Below are positions 1-8,461 of a stretch of DNA of 64,000 bases, in pieces (positions within the stretch are counted from its first letter, which is position 1; each line of letters begins with the position of its first letter). Origin of the DNA: JAOUEA01 sp963821935 (lineage in GTDB: Bacteria; Actinomycetota; UBA4738; HRBIN12); contig CAWGFM010000005.1 in assembly GCA_963821935.1 (NCBI GenBank), positions 992,001 to 1,056,000 of the forward strand, in the 5' to 3' direction. The position numbers and the translations under genes were made by a program. The notes below the pieces were generated by a model, which saw nothing but the letters and a program-made list of their open reading frames with translations, did no database searches and was not told the origin of the DNA.

Positions 1-56
1 GGCTCGGGGCGCTGCTCGAAGACGAGGAACAGCTCTATCGGAGCCTGCATCCGTGA
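1..56 (+). CDS. C-terminal end of an unidentified protein (partial)
   Basis: An open frame enters from the left edge (codons from position 3) and ends at TGA 54-56, giving 17 residues that finish LYRSLHP. The stop overlaps the GTG start of the next gene as GTGA, the coupling style seen throughout this window, so it is probably the preceding gene of the same operon. Too short to assign a family. Confidence 0.5.
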   Translation, partial: LGALLEDEEQLYRSLHP

Positions 57-991
57 GGATCGCCGTCCTCGCCGGCGGGCGGACGCCCGAACGCGACGTG
101 TCCCTGAGGAGCGGTCATCGGGTCATGAGCGCCCTGATCGAGCTCGGTCACGACGCGGCCGTCATCGACCCCGTCGAGTCTCCCCTGGTCGAGGCTCTCG
201 TGGAAGCCGGCCCCGAGCTCTGCTATCTAGCGTTGCACGGCAAGGAAGGTGAGGACGGCACGGTCCAGCGCCTCCTCGATCTGCTGGCCATCCCGTACAC
301 CGGCACGGCGGCGTTCGGGTGTGAGGTTGCCTTCGACAAGGTCCTGGCCAAGGATGTGCTGGCCCGATCGGGGGTTCGAACGCCCGACTGGGTCACGATC
401 GAAGGCTGGGCCCTGCGTGATCTGGGAGCCGGGGCTGCCATGGGGATCGCGGCGGAGCGCGTCGGCATGCCCTGCGTCGTCAAACCCTCGAGGAGCGGCT
501 CGGCCCTGGGCGTCGGGTTCGTCGAACGCGAGTCAGATCTGGCGGCGGCGGTCATGGCCGCGCTGTCGTTCAGTGGCGCGGTCGTGGTGGAGCAGAAGAT
601 CGTGGGGACCGAGGTCGCCTCTGGCGCGATCGGATCACCCGCCGACTCGCTGCCGCTGGTCGAGATCGTGCCGAAGGAAGGGGTGTTCGACTACGCGGCG
701 CGCTACACGGCGGGCGCCACCGACTACTTCGCCCCCGCACGGGTCGGCGACGAGGTGGCGGCATCGTGTGTGACAGCGGCACGCGAAGCCGCCGAAGCTC
801 TCGGTCTGCGCGAGGTGTCCCGGGTCGATGCGATCGTCGACCGCGACGGCGAACCGTGGGTGCTCGAGGTCAACGTGTGTCCAGGGATGACCGAAACCAG
901 CTTGTTGCCGATGGCCGGACACGCCGCGGGCATATCGCTCCCAGACATGTGTGACCGTATCGTACGGTCGGCGATGGCCCGCCGAGGATAG
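53..991 (+). CDS. ddl: D-alanine--D-alanine ligase family protein (ATP-grasp)
   Basis: A 312-residue ATP-grasp enzyme, the usual length for D-Ala-D-Ala ligase, which makes the dipeptide used in peptidoglycan precursors in the cytosol. Visible motifs are HGKEGEDG (about 62-69) in the N-terminal domain, the ATP-binding KPSRSGS (144-150), and the C-terminal magnesium/substrate motif EVNVCPGMTETSL near residue 277. The GTG start overlaps the upstream stop by 4 nt. It converges on parB across a short hairpin. Ddl-like genes beside parB occur in some actinobacteria, so this may be a paralog rather than the main housekeeping Ddl; substrate specificity is inferred from the family. Confidence 0.85.
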   Translation: MRIAVLAGGRTPERDVSLRSGHRVMSALIELGHDAAVIDPVESPLVEALVEAGPELCYLALHGKEGEDGTVQRLLDLLAIPYTGTAAFGCEVAFDKVLAKDVLARSGVRTPDWVTIEGWALRDLGAGAAMGIAAERVGMPCVVKPSRSGSALGVGFVERESDLAAAVMAALSFSGAVVVEQKIVGTEVASGAIGSPADSLPLVEIVPKEGVFDYAARYTAGATDYFAPARVGDEVAASCVTAAREAAEALGLREVSRVDAIVDRDGEPWVLEVNVCPGMTETSLLPMAGHAAGISLPDMCDRIVRSAMARRG

Positions 992-1008
992 CTTCCCTCG
1001 GGGGAGGC
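991..1008. terminator. Hairpin between convergent ddl and parB
   Basis: A 7-bp stem (GCTTCCC with GGGGAGGC, one G-T pair) and a 4-nt loop fill the 19-bp gap between the two converging genes. There is no strong T-run. A bidirectional terminator role is inferred from position. Confidence 0.4.
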
Positions 1009-1010
1009 AA

Positions 1011-1901
1011 TCAATCAGGGGACAGGCCAGGCCCTGAGCCAACGATCTCGGACACGATGCGCTCCAAGTCGTCGGGCGATCCGAATTCGATGATCACGCG
1101 CCCGCGCTTCTTGGTCATCTGGATCTGCACACGCGTCGCGAGCTGTTCGGACAGGATCTCCTCCACCTCGGTCATGCCCATCTGCGCCTCATCGGGCGTC
1201 GAAACGGCCGGTTCCTTCTCGACTTTGACCGGGGGACCCTCGACGTAACGCCGGACGAGCTCCTCGGTCTCGCGGACCGAGAGGTCCTCTGCGGCCACCC
1301 GTAAGGCCAGCGCGTTGACGGCCTCGGCGTCGCCCAGGGCCAGCAGCGCCCGAGCATGGCCAGCTTGGATCTTTCCATCCGTCAGCAGCTGCTGGGAATC
1401 GAGTGGGAGCTGGAGGAGCCGGATCGTGTTGGCGATGTGTGACCTCGACACACCGACACGTTCGGCCAATCCCTCCTGTTTCAGGCCGAGCTCCTCCAAC
1501 AGCTGACGAAACGCTTCGGCCAGCTCGATCGGCCCCAGGTCCTCGCGGTGGATGTTCTCGATGAGGGCTTCCCGCAGCAGGTCGGAGTCGCCCGTGTCGC
1601 GGAGGACGACCGGCACCGTCGCGAGACCGGCGACCTTGGCGGCGCGCAGACGGCGCTCACCGGCCACCAGTTCGTATCGTTCGCCTGACTTGCGCACCAC
1701 GATCGGTTGCAAGATGCCGACCTCGCGGATCGACGCGGCGAGCGTCTGGATCTCGTCCTCGTCCCAGTGGGTCCTCGGTTGCTTGGGGTTGGGGGTGACC
1801 GCGTTGACCGGCACTTCAAGCAGACCCGTGAACCCTTCACCTGACTCCGGGGCGGGGATCAATGCGGACAATCCCCTGCCCAATCCGCCTCGCTTCGACA
1901 T
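1011..1901 (-). CDS. parB: Chromosome partitioning protein ParB
   Basis: A 296-residue CTP-dependent DNA clamp that loads at parS and spreads, working with ParA to segregate origins. The N-terminus has the GLGRGLSALIP motif expected to stimulate ParA ATPase; next come the ParB/Srx domain with the arginine-rich CTP-binding GERRLRAAK, the parS-recognition helix-turn-helix (LAERVGVSRSHIANTIRLL) and a C-terminal dimerisation region. The ATG at 1901 was chosen because GGGAGG lies 6 nt upstream; a second ATG at 1904 has only 3 nt spacing. The start overlaps the TGA that would end the long form of ParA, implying coupling. Confidence 0.97.
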   Translation of the reverse strand: MSKRGGLGRGLSALIPAPESGEGFTGLLEVPVNAVTPNPKQPRTHWDEDEIQTLAASIREVGILQPIVVRKSGERYELVAGERRLRAAKVAGLATVPVVLRDTGDSDLLREALIENIHREDLGPIELAEAFRQLLEELGLKQEGLAERVGVSRSHIANTIRLLQLPLDSQQLLTDGKIQAGHARALLALGDAEAVNALALRVAAEDLSVRETEELVRRYVEGPPVKVEKEPAVSTPDEAQMGMTEVEEILSEQLATRVQIQMTKKRGRVIIEFGSPDDLERIVSEIVGSGPGLSPD

Positions 1902-2364
1902 CATTCGCCTCCCTTGCGGAACAGCCGCCATCGACGCTTGGGGGAGTCCCCTTCATCGCGCAGGGTCGCTCCGATGTCGGCGACGGCAGGCTGATGACTC
2001 GGGGCTGGGCGTGGGTCGGTGGACGTCAGCGGCTGAGCATGGCCGACTTCGGAAGATGGCGGGTCGCCGCCGCCCTCGTCGATCACCACCACACGGCGCT
2101 CCGGAAGCTGCCCTGGCGGGGCGGGGGAAGCTGGTGGCGTCACGCGAGCGGCTGGCACGGATGGGGAGTCGTCGTCCTCCCAGACGTCGTCATCGTCGGT
2201 TGCCTCGGCCGACGCCATCGGTGCGGCTGGTGGAGGTTCGGGAACGGCTCGCGGCGAGGGTTCCGGCTGGATCTCGGGATCTGGAGCGGTCGGTGGGGGT
2301 TCGGCCTGCCCTGCAGGCGGAGGATCGTCATCGCGCTGAGGTGGACCGCTCTCGACTTGGGGGG
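1901..2364 (-). other. Out-of-frame acidic, proline-rich C-terminal tail of ParA
   Basis: Directly after the C7 tract, the +1 frame stays open for about 153 codons and ends in a TGA overlapping the parB start. It encodes a low-complexity but protein-like sequence rich in Pro, Asp and Glu (a DDDDVWEDDD cluster) finishing RRWRLFRKGGE. Removing one base from the tract makes a single 517-residue ParA that abuts parB in the way all other junctions of this operon do. Either the assembly has one extra C, or the gene is frameshifted, or the tail is made by slippage. The protein-like composition is visible; the cause is not. Confidence 0.6.
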
Positions 2365-3455
2365 GATCGCTCAGCCTGAGGCGATTCGTCGACCACGGCA
2401 TGCACGGTCGGGATCTCATCCAACTCGGACTCTTCGATCGGCGGTGTGGGTGCGGCCGAGGGAGCACCGTCCATAGCCGGCAGGACGACCTCGGGGAGGT
2501 CGGCGAACGAAGGCATGGGCTCCTGGGGCGGTGGGCGCAAGGCGACTTCACGGCCCAATTCCCGATAGCACTCGGCCCCCTTCGATCGCGGGTCATACAC
2601 GGTGATCGGCTGACCGTAGCCCGGCGCTTCGGAAAGGCGCACCGTCCTCGGGATGATGATGTCGTACACGAGGTCACCGAAGTAGCGCTGGACCTCTTCG
2701 ACCACCTGTTCCGACAGCTTGGTGCGGGGGTCGAACATGGTCATGACGATGCCGGAGAGCCGGAGCCCGGGATTGATGTTCTGCTGCACCAAGGACACGT
2801 TCCGAAGCAACTGGCCCACGCCCTCAAGCGCGTAGTACTCACATTGGATCGGAACGATCAGCTCTTCCGCGGCAGTCAGCGCGTTGATGGTGAGCAGGCC
2901 CAGCGAGGGCGGGCAGTCCAGCAGGATGAAGTCGTAGACACCGTCATGGACACCGGCCAGGGCCTTCTTCAGCCTGGTCTCACGGGAGAACTGACTCACC
3001 AGTTCGATCTCGGCGCCGGCGAGGTCAATCGTGGACGGGACGGCGTGGAGTCGCTCGACAGGTGTCTTGACGATGGAATCGGCGAGCGCCGCCTCGGCCA
3101 CGATGACGTCGTACACGGTGACCTCGCGGGCCTCATGCTTGATCCCCATGCCGGTCGAGGCATTGCCTTGAGGATCCAGGTCGATGACGAGCACCCGGAA
3201 CCCCAGATCCGCAAGCGCGGCACCCAAGCTGACCGCAGTGGTGCTCTTGCCCACCCCACCCTTCTGGTTGGCGATGGCGATGATGCGAGCGACGCCTGGA
3301 GTTTCGGGGACGACGGGCATCTGCTTCGCCTTCGCGCGGGGTGTGGATCTGCGCCCAGACGATGTGCCGGAGGATGTCACGGACGAACCGCCCTTGGCTG
3401 AGGAGCGCGTTGGAGAAGAGCTCGGGGCGGCGCTGGCGCCGGAGGCCTTGATCAC
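2328..3455 (-). CDS. parA: Chromosome partitioning ATPase ParA (frame as written ends early)
   Basis: A Walker-type MinD/ParA ATPase that binds the nucleoid and moves ParB-parS complexes. The deviant Walker A KGGVGKSTT follows a disordered Ser/Pro/Lys-rich N-terminal stretch of about 55 residues; the LLDCPPSLG switch and VIDLDPQGN motif are intact. The GTG start at 3455 overlaps the rsmG TGA (GTGA). As written the frame gives 375 residues and stops at 2328, 426 bp short of parB, which is odd for this operon. A seven-C tract on the coding strand (2359-2365) marks where the frame would continue if one base were absent; see the separate tail entry. Confidence 0.93.
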   Translation of the reverse strand: MIKASGASAAPSSSPTRSSAKGGSSVTSSGTSSGRRSTPRAKAKQMPVVPETPGVARIIAIANQKGGVGKSTTAVSLGAALADLGFRVLVIDLDPQGNASTGMGIKHEAREVTVYDVIVAEAALADSIVKTPVERLHAVPSTIDLAGAEIELVSQFSRETRLKKALAGVHDGVYDFILLDCPPSLGLLTINALTAAEELIVPIQCEYYALEGVGQLLRNVSLVQQNINPGLRLSGIVMTMFDPRTKLSEQVVEEVQRYFGDLVYDIIIPRTVRLSEAPGYGQPITVYDPRSKGAECYRELGREVALRPPPQEPMPSFADLPEVVLPAMDGAPSAAPTPPIEESELDEIPTVHAVVDESPQAERSPPSRERSTSAR

Positions 3456-4066
3456 TGCGCGCTCATGATAACGAGCGGCCCCGACCTTGCAAGCGCCGTG
3501 TTGGGGAAAAGCTCGACTCGGACGTCCTCCGGAACATCGGAGTCGGCAGCGAAGCGTTGCCCGGCCCAGTAGATGAGGCGGCCCTTCTCGGACAGCCGCT
3601 CTTTCGCCGCTTCCCACGACGAGCGTGCCCCTGCGAACGCCCGAGCGAAGCACACGTCAGAGGGACTTCGGAACGTCTCCAAGCGCCGCGCATGCACCCG
3701 CACGTTGACCAGATCGAGCTCGTTGACCGCTCGTTCGATGAACGCCGCTCGATTGCGTCGTACCTCCACAAGAACGAAGGAAAGGTCACTCCGGGCGATC
3801 GCCAAGGGGATGCCGGGAAGACCCGCTCCGGAACCCATGTCGAAGGCGGTCTCGTCTCCATCGTTCATGAGCGGCACGGCCCGGAGGCAGTCGAGGATAT
3901 GGCGCTCACGAAGCCGAGACTGGTCGGATCGCGCCACCATCCCCATCGGAACAGCGGATCCGATCAGAAGCCGCTCGTAGGCCTCGAGCCGCGTGAGCTG
4001 GGCCTCATCCAGATCGAGCCCCATCCGAGCGAGATCTGACCAACCCTCATGTTTCACGTGAAACAC
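3452..4066 (-). CDS. rsmG: 16S rRNA (guanine-N7)-methyltransferase RsmG
   Basis: A 204-residue SAM-dependent methyltransferase that modifies the 530-loop guanine of 16S rRNA. The SAM motif FDMGSGAGLPGIPLAI and the following VLVEVRRNRAAFIERA are typical of GidB/RsmG. The GTG start at 4066 begins MFHVKHE, residues encoded by the parS site itself; an internal GTG three codons later is a possible alternative. It overlaps parA by 4 nt and lies downstream of jag, as in most actinobacteria. Confidence 0.95.
   Translation of the reverse strand: MFHVKHEGWSDLARMGLDLDEAQLTRLEAYERLLIGSAVPMGMVARSDQSRLRERHILDCLRAVPLMNDGDETAFDMGSGAGLPGIPLAIARSDLSFVLVEVRRNRAAFIERAVNELDLVNVRVHARRLETFRSPSDVCFARAFAGARSSWEAAKERLSEKGRLIYWAGQRFAADSDVPEDVRVELFPNTALARSGPLVIMSAQ
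4050..4065. promoter_or_regulatory. parS: parS centromere site
   Basis: TGTTTCACGTGAAACA, a perfect 16-bp palindrome identical to the bacterial parS consensus bound by ParB. It lies inside the first codons of rsmG, a position seen in other bacteria, within 3 kb of the dnaA boxes. It is the only perfect copy I could see in the window. Confidence 0.97.
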
Positions 4067-4120
4067 ACCCCGTGATCGTTCCAGGTTGTTCCGAACTGCC
4101 GGCGCCGTGATGACGCGGTG

Positions 4121-4636
4121 TTACAGCGGCGTGATGACCACGTACCGGGCCGGTTCTTCACCCCTGGAGGACGTTTCGACGCCTCCCACGGACGCGGCGG
4201 CGTCGTGGACCAGCTTGCGCTCATACGAGTTCATGGGCTCGAGCTCCTGCTCGCGGCCGGACTCGAGCGCGCGATTGGCGAGTTCGCGCGCCCGCTCCTC
4301 CAGGCGCTCTTCGCGGCGCTTGCGATAGTCCTCCACATCGACGATCACTCGGACGCGCTGGTCGAGTCGGCGGGCAACCGCCATGCGGGTGAGCTCCTGG
4401 ATCGCCTCCAGGGTCTGCCCGTGGCGGCCGATCAGCAGCGACATTTCGTCCTCAGGGCCGTCGACGATATCCACGTACATGTGCCCCCCGGAGAGGTTGG
4501 GTTCGGCGATCGCGTCGATATCCATATGGCCGAGTAACTCGTCAAGGAAGTCGGCGGCGGCGTCGGCTTGGGCCTCCAGATCGGAGTCGTCGTCGACGCG
4601 CTCGGCCGGCTGCTTGTCCTCACCCTCGCGTTCCAC
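4121..4636 (-). CDS. jag: KH-R3H RNA-binding protein KhpB/Jag
   Basis: A 171-residue cytosolic RNA-binding protein of the Jag/KhpB family, linked to control of cell elongation and division. A KH domain (GRHGQTLEAIQ loop) is followed by an R3H domain (NSYERKLVHDAA, with the Arg-x3-His pair). The GTG at 4636 is chosen because GGAGG lies 6 nt upstream; the longer open frame to 4975 is only a shadow of yidC. It overlaps the end of yidC by 17 nt, so the two are translationally linked. The Jag_N domain found in firmicute homologs is absent. Confidence 0.9.
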   Translation of the reverse strand: MEREGEDKQPAERVDDDSDLEAQADAAADFLDELLGHMDIDAIAEPNLSGGHMYVDIVDGPEDEMSLLIGRHGQTLEAIQELTRMAVARRLDQRVRVIVDVEDYRKRREERLEERARELANRALESGREQELEPMNSYERKLVHDAAASVGGVETSSRGEEPARYVVITPL

Positions 4637-5897
4637 CGCTACCCTCCGATCCTGGCTTCTTGGGACGACGGGGTGGGTTCTTCGACGAGCTCGACCCCTT
4701 CGGTCCTCCGGACCCTCGATTGCCCCCGCTGCCACCTTTGCCCTTCGCGGTGCCTCCGCGGGCCGTGCCTCCGGGCGATGACCCGCCCTTCGCGCCGCCC
4801 TTGGCGGAGCCTCCCTTGGATCCCTTGGCCGGCTTGGCCCCTCCATCGGCATCACGCCGCTTCCTCTCGACCTCAGCCCGTTCCAGCATCGACGACATGA
4901 AGCCCTTCTTCTGCGGGGTCCCCTTCTCGGCCTGTTTGGCCTGCTTCTCCCGCTGCTCCGCCATGCGCTTCTCAACCGCGTCCGGCCCGATATGGCCGGC
5001 TCGCAGGAGCAGCGTCTGCTGACCGATCTGGAAGAAGTTGGACGTCGTCCAGTACAGCACCAGTCCCGTCGGGAACGTGTACCCGATGAAGCCGAAGAAC
5101 AACGGCATGATCTTCAAGATCATCTGTTGCTGCTGGGAGGCCGCACCGGGTGGGCTCGATTTCTGCATCTGTCGTTGTTGGAAGAAGGTCGTGCCGATCA
5201 TGAGTCCCAGAAGAACGACGTACGGGATCTTGTCGACCAACCCCCCGACGCCACAGTCCAGGACGGGTTTCGACGTGAAGGAATCGAGGGGAGCGCCGTC
5301 ATCGTTCTCCAGTGGGAGCCCCGCCTCGACCGGGTTGCCCTCCGAGTCCTTGATCGTGCTCTTCTCGAGGTTGCCGGCCTGATCGGCGGAGCATTGAAGA
5401 TTCACGACCAGGAGGTTGGTGTTCTCATGCGTGACGACCGACCCGAACAGATCGCTGTCAACAGGGATGTGGTTATTCGTGATCCGGTAGGCACTGACTT
5501 GCCCGTCTGTCGTGACGGGTTCGTAACCAGGCGCGCGCAATACCGCGTACATGGAGATCAGGATCGGGAACTGGGCCAGGACGGGCAGGCACGAGCCCAG
5601 TGGGTTGACGCCCGCCTCCTTGTAGAGGCGCATCGTCTCTTCCTGGACCTTCTGCTTGTTGTTCTTGTACTTCTTCTGGATCTCCTTGATCTTGGGTTGC
5701 ATCGCCTGCATGTGCTGCATGGACTTGATCTGCTTGATCCCCAGCGGGAAGAGGATGAATCGGATCACGATCGTCAGCACGATGATCGAGAGCCCGTAGT
5801 TGGGGATCACGTCGTAGATGCGCGCCAGGACCCAGCCAAGCCCGTCGAGCAGGTACTGAAAGAGATCGGAGACGATGGGGATGGCGCCGCCCAGCAT
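4620..5897 (-). CDS. yidC: Membrane protein insertase YidC
   Basis: A 425-residue Oxa1/YidC insertase for membrane proteins. An N-terminal segment is followed by the core with the hydrophilic-groove Arg in IVIRFILFPLG, a cytosolic coiled hairpin (KIKEIQKKYKNNKQKVQEE), and the remaining transmembrane helices up to about residue 315. An extracytoplasmic insert of about 90 residues sits between helices, and a long Gly/Lys/Ser-rich basic tail (about 340-425) may contact ribosomes. The ATG overlaps the yidD stop by 1 nt (TGATG). Confidence 0.95.
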   Translation of the reverse strand: MLGGAIPIVSDLFQYLLDGLGWVLARIYDVIPNYGLSIIVLTIVIRFILFPLGIKQIKSMQHMQAMQPKIKEIQKKYKNNKQKVQEETMRLYKEAGVNPLGSCLPVLAQFPILISMYAVLRAPGYEPVTTDGQVSAYRITNNHIPVDSDLFGSVVTHENTNLLVVNLQCSADQAGNLEKSTIKDSEGNPVEAGLPLENDDGAPLDSFTSKPVLDCGVGGLVDKIPYVVLLGLMIGTTFFQQRQMQKSSPPGAASQQQQMILKIMPLFFGFIGYTFPTGLVLYWTTSNFFQIGQQTLLLRAGHIGPDAVEKRMAEQREKQAKQAEKGTPQKKGFMSSMLERAEVERKRRDADGGAKPAKGSKGGSAKGGAKGGSSPGGTARGGTAKGKGGSGGNRGSGGPKGSSSSKNPPRRPKKPGSEGSGGTRG

Positions 5898-6274
5898 CAG
5901 GCGTTCACCGACGTTGAGTCATCGAGGGCCGAGTCGTGCGACGGCGTCATACAGGGCGTCATGCCACTCGTAGCGTGGGAGGTCGCGTCTGGGCCGGGCC
6001 CCGCCAATGGCCGGCGTGAGGATGGTGGGACATGATCGAACCCCCAAGGACCATAGGGGTTGCACCGCAACAAACGCCAAGCGGCGAGCATGGAGCCCTT
6101 GGCGGCGCCGTGGATCAGGATCGCTTCTTCCGCGTACTGCGAACAGGAAGGGTAGAAGCGGCATCGGCCGCCCATCCAGCCTGACAGCGTGGTCTGATAG
6201 AGGTGGATGCCGCCGATCAGGATGGCCCGGACCGGCGTCCCCACGACCCACATCGAGCGACGGAGGCCGGTCAT
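5897..6274 (-). CDS. yidD: Membrane protein insertion efficiency factor YidD
   Basis: A 125-residue YidD protein with the conserved CRFYPSCSQYAEEAI core followed by CNPYGPWGFDHVP. It assists YidC-dependent insertion at the inner face of the membrane. The ATG at 6274 overlaps the rnpA stop by 4 nt (ATGA); the longer open frame to 6406 only duplicates rnpA in another frame. A roughly 40-residue variable tail follows the core. Confidence 0.93.
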   Translation of the reverse strand: MTGLRRSMWVVGTPVRAILIGGIHLYQTTLSGWMGGRCRFYPSCSQYAEEAILIHGAAKGSMLAAWRLLRCNPYGPWGFDHVPPSSRRPLAGPGPDATSHATSGMTPCMTPSHDSALDDSTSVNA

Positions 6275-6573
6275 GCCGTCCTCCCGGCACCCAGGAGCTG
6301 TTCCATCTCGGCCACCAGGTCGTGTGTCGTGGCGCCCCCGATGGTCTCTCGAGCCACCAGGACCGCGTCGGATGCGTCGTGGATCTGCGGGTCGATCAGT
6401 CGCCATGCTTCCCGCAGGATGCGTCGGGCACGGTTGCGTTGCACCGCACCCCCGATGTGCCGGGCGGCGACGACCGCGAGGCCCCCCTCACCGGGCGCGA
6501 GGAACACTACCACCCGCGTGCCTTGCGATCGCGTGCCCTGCCGGTAGACACGCTGGACCTCACGTGCGCGCAT
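6271..6573 (-). CDS. rnpA: Ribonuclease P protein component
   Basis: A 100-residue protein subunit of RNase P, which trims tRNA 5' leaders. The RNR signature appears as QRNRARRILREAWR near residue 46. It is slightly shorter than the usual 115-120 residues, with a trimmed N-terminus starting at MRAREVQRVYRQG. It lies 6 nt after rpmH, the universal order near the origin. Confidence 0.93.
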   Translation of the reverse strand: MRAREVQRVYRQGTRSQGTRVVVFLAPGEGGLAVVAARHIGGAVQRNRARRILREAWRLIDPQIHDASDAVLVARETIGGATTHDLVAEMEQLLGAGRTA

Positions 6574-6579
6574 GGCGCG

Positions 6580-6729
6580 TCAATGTGTAGGGGTGAGGCG
6601 AGCCCGGCCCTTGCGGCGGCGCGACGAGATGATCGAACGGCCGGCTCGGGTCCGCATACGCAGCCGGAAGCCGTGACGGCGTGCTCGCCGGCGGTTGTTG
6701 GGTTGGTAGGTGCGCTTGCCCTTGGCCAT
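6580..6729 (-). CDS. rpmH: 50S ribosomal protein L34
   Basis: A 49-residue basic protein beginning MAKGKRTYQPNNRRRARRHGF, the L34 signature. The ATG at 6729 follows GAGGA with 10 nt spacing; the open frame reaches far upstream but has no L34 content there. First gene of the minus-strand operon that runs to parB. Confidence 0.97.
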   Translation of the reverse strand: MAKGKRTYQPNNRRRARRHGFRLRMRTRAGRSIISSRRRKGRARLTPTH

Positions 6730-6785
6730 CGTGCGTCGTTCCTCGTGTCGTGACGAAAGCCGGCGCGAACGGCCGGCAGGGACCC

Positions 6786-6815
6786 AGTATACGGGGCATG
6801 GCCGTGACGGCACAA
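6786..6815 (-). promoter_or_regulatory. Probable promoter of the rpmH operon
   Basis: On the minus strand TTGTGC (6815-6810), an 18-nt spacer and a near-perfect -10 TATACT (6791-6786) lie about 55 nt before the rpmH start. Sigma-70-type by sequence; not tested. Confidence 0.65.
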
Positions 6816-6968
6816 AGACCAGCCCAGAGGCCTTGACATCGAAAAGAGTGCCAAGACCCCCCCGGACCCGGGCGAGCGGGAAATCGGCTGTGCTACTGTG
6901 CGCCCCGCCGTCCCCCCGGCAACGTCGATCCTTCAGCGGCGCGGCGACAACACAGCTTCCCGTGTGGG

Positions 6969-7001
6969 TTATCCACCGTTGTGGAAAGGTCTTGTGGATA
7001 C
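6969..7001. promoter_or_regulatory. DnaA-box cluster overlapping the dnaA translation start region
   Basis: Three DnaA-box-like nonamers in 33 bp: TTATCCACC (6969-6977, 8/9), TGTGGAAAG (6980-6988, reverse, 7/9) and TGTGGATAC (6993-7001, reverse, 8/9 to TTATCCACA). They end 2 nt before the dnaA ATG, so DnaA binding here would block both transcription and ribosome access, consistent with autoregulation. A possible -10 (TACTGT, 6893-6898) lies further upstream. Confidence 0.75.
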
Positions 7002-7003
7002 GC

Positions 7004-8461
7004 ATGGCGGTAGCGTTCTCTAAGCCCCAAGCCCAGGAGGCCTGGGCGAGCGTCATGTCCCGTGCGCGAGCCGATCTCCCGGACGCCACCGTCGTCATGT
7101 GGTTCGCCGAGGTCCGGCCGATATCGCTCACGGACGACACCCTCGAGCTCGCGGTTCCGAGCCCGATGATCAGGGAGCGTCTGCACCACCACCACCTGCA
7201 TCTGATCGAGGAGGCGGCGGCCGATTCCGTGGGGCGGCCGCTCAAGATCGATATCGAGGTCGACGACTCCTTGCGCGGCCCGGTGGCAACCTCGTCGGCG
7301 CCCGCATCCCCCGAAGGCGTTGCGCACCAGCCACTCTCGTCTCCCGCGTCGTTCGCTGCGATCGGGGCTCCGGCGGCGGCGGCGGCTCCCTCCCTGGTCC
7401 CCAACCGGCCACTCGGAGCGCCGGGGCTCCCGTTCCCCAACTACACCTTCGACGCCTTCGTCCCCGGCCCCAGCAACCGGTTCGCGCACGCGGCCGCCAT
7501 GGCCGTGGCCGAGGCGCCTCCCTCCACCGCCTACAACCCGCTGTTCATCTACGGGGGCGTGGGTCTGGGCAAGACGCACCTGCTGATCGCGGTGGGCCAT
7601 CACATGTACCGCTTGGCCCCGGCTCTGCGCGTCAAGTACGTCACCTCCGAGCAGTTCGTGACGGAGTTCATCAAGGCGGTGCGCGAACGTCAGGGTGACA
7701 CGTTCCGTCAGAGGTACCGCGAGGTCGACGTGCTCCTGGTCGACGACATCCAGTTCCTGGCCAAACGCGAAGAGACCCAGACGGAGTTCTTCCACACGTT
7801 CAACCATCTGCACGGTGCCGGCAAGCAGATCGTGATCGCTTCGGATCGCCCTCCGCACGAGCTGTCCGGGTTGGAAGAGCGCCTGGTCAGCCGGTTCCGG
7901 TGGGGCTTGTGCGTCGATGTGCAGCCGCCCGACCTCGAAACACGCATCGCGATCCTGCAGCTCAAGGCCGAACGGGAACGCATCACCGTTCCCGCCGAGG
8001 TCATCGAGTTCGCCGCCTCCAAGTTCGACCAGTCGGTGCGGGAGCTCGAAGGCGCACTGGTGCGGGTGGTCGCCTGGTCCGAGCTGACCGGCCAGCAGAT
8101 CGACGTGACGCTGACCGAGCGCGCCCTGGAGGATCTCATCCCGCAGACCGAGAATGAGATCCCGCCCCCGTTGATCCTGGAGGAGACGGCCACCTACTTC
8201 TCGCTGTCCACCACGGACCTGATGTCGAAGTCACGCTCGAGGCCGTTGACGCACGCGCGCCACATCGCCATGTACCTGACCCGCGAATGTACCGGCTTGT
8301 CGCTGGTCAAGATCGGCGAGATCTTCGGTGGGCGAGACCACACGACCGTCCTGCACGGCATCAAGAAGATCGAGGATGAGATGCGCGCCCGTGACGCCAC
8401 GTTCCGGCAGGTACAGGACCTCACCAGGATCGTCCGCGGCCGTGTGCGAGGGAACGGATGA
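7004..8461 (+). CDS. dnaA: Chromosomal replication initiator DnaA
   Basis: A 485-residue AAA+ initiator that melts oriC. Domain I runs to about residue 90 (WASVMSRARADLPDATVVMWF), a Pro/Ala linker follows, then the AAA+ domain with Walker A GGVGLGKTH and Walker B LLVDDIQFL, and the C-terminal DNA-binding domain with the signature GGRDHTTVLHG. The ATG at 7004 fits the domain I start; the open frame upstream to 6710 is noncoding. The ribosome-binding site is weak (GGAAAGG 13 nt upstream) and lies within the DnaA boxes. Confidence 0.98.
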   Translation: MAVAFSKPQAQEAWASVMSRARADLPDATVVMWFAEVRPISLTDDTLELAVPSPMIRERLHHHHLHLIEEAAADSVGRPLKIDIEVDDSLRGPVATSSAPASPEGVAHQPLSSPASFAAIGAPAAAAAPSLVPNRPLGAPGLPFPNYTFDAFVPGPSNRFAHAAAMAVAEAPPSTAYNPLFIYGGVGLGKTHLLIAVGHHMYRLAPALRVKYVTSEQFVTEFIKAVRERQGDTFRQRYREVDVLLVDDIQFLAKREETQTEFFHTFNHLHGAGKQIVIASDRPPHELSGLEERLVSRFRWGLCVDVQPPDLETRIAILQLKAERERITVPAEVIEFAASKFDQSVRELEGALVRVVAWSELTGQQIDVTLTERALEDLIPQTENEIPPPLILEETATYFSLSTTDLMSKSRSRPLTHARHIAMYLTRECTGLSLVKIGEIFGGRDHTTVLHGIKKIEDEMRARDATFRQVQDLTRIVRGRVRGNG

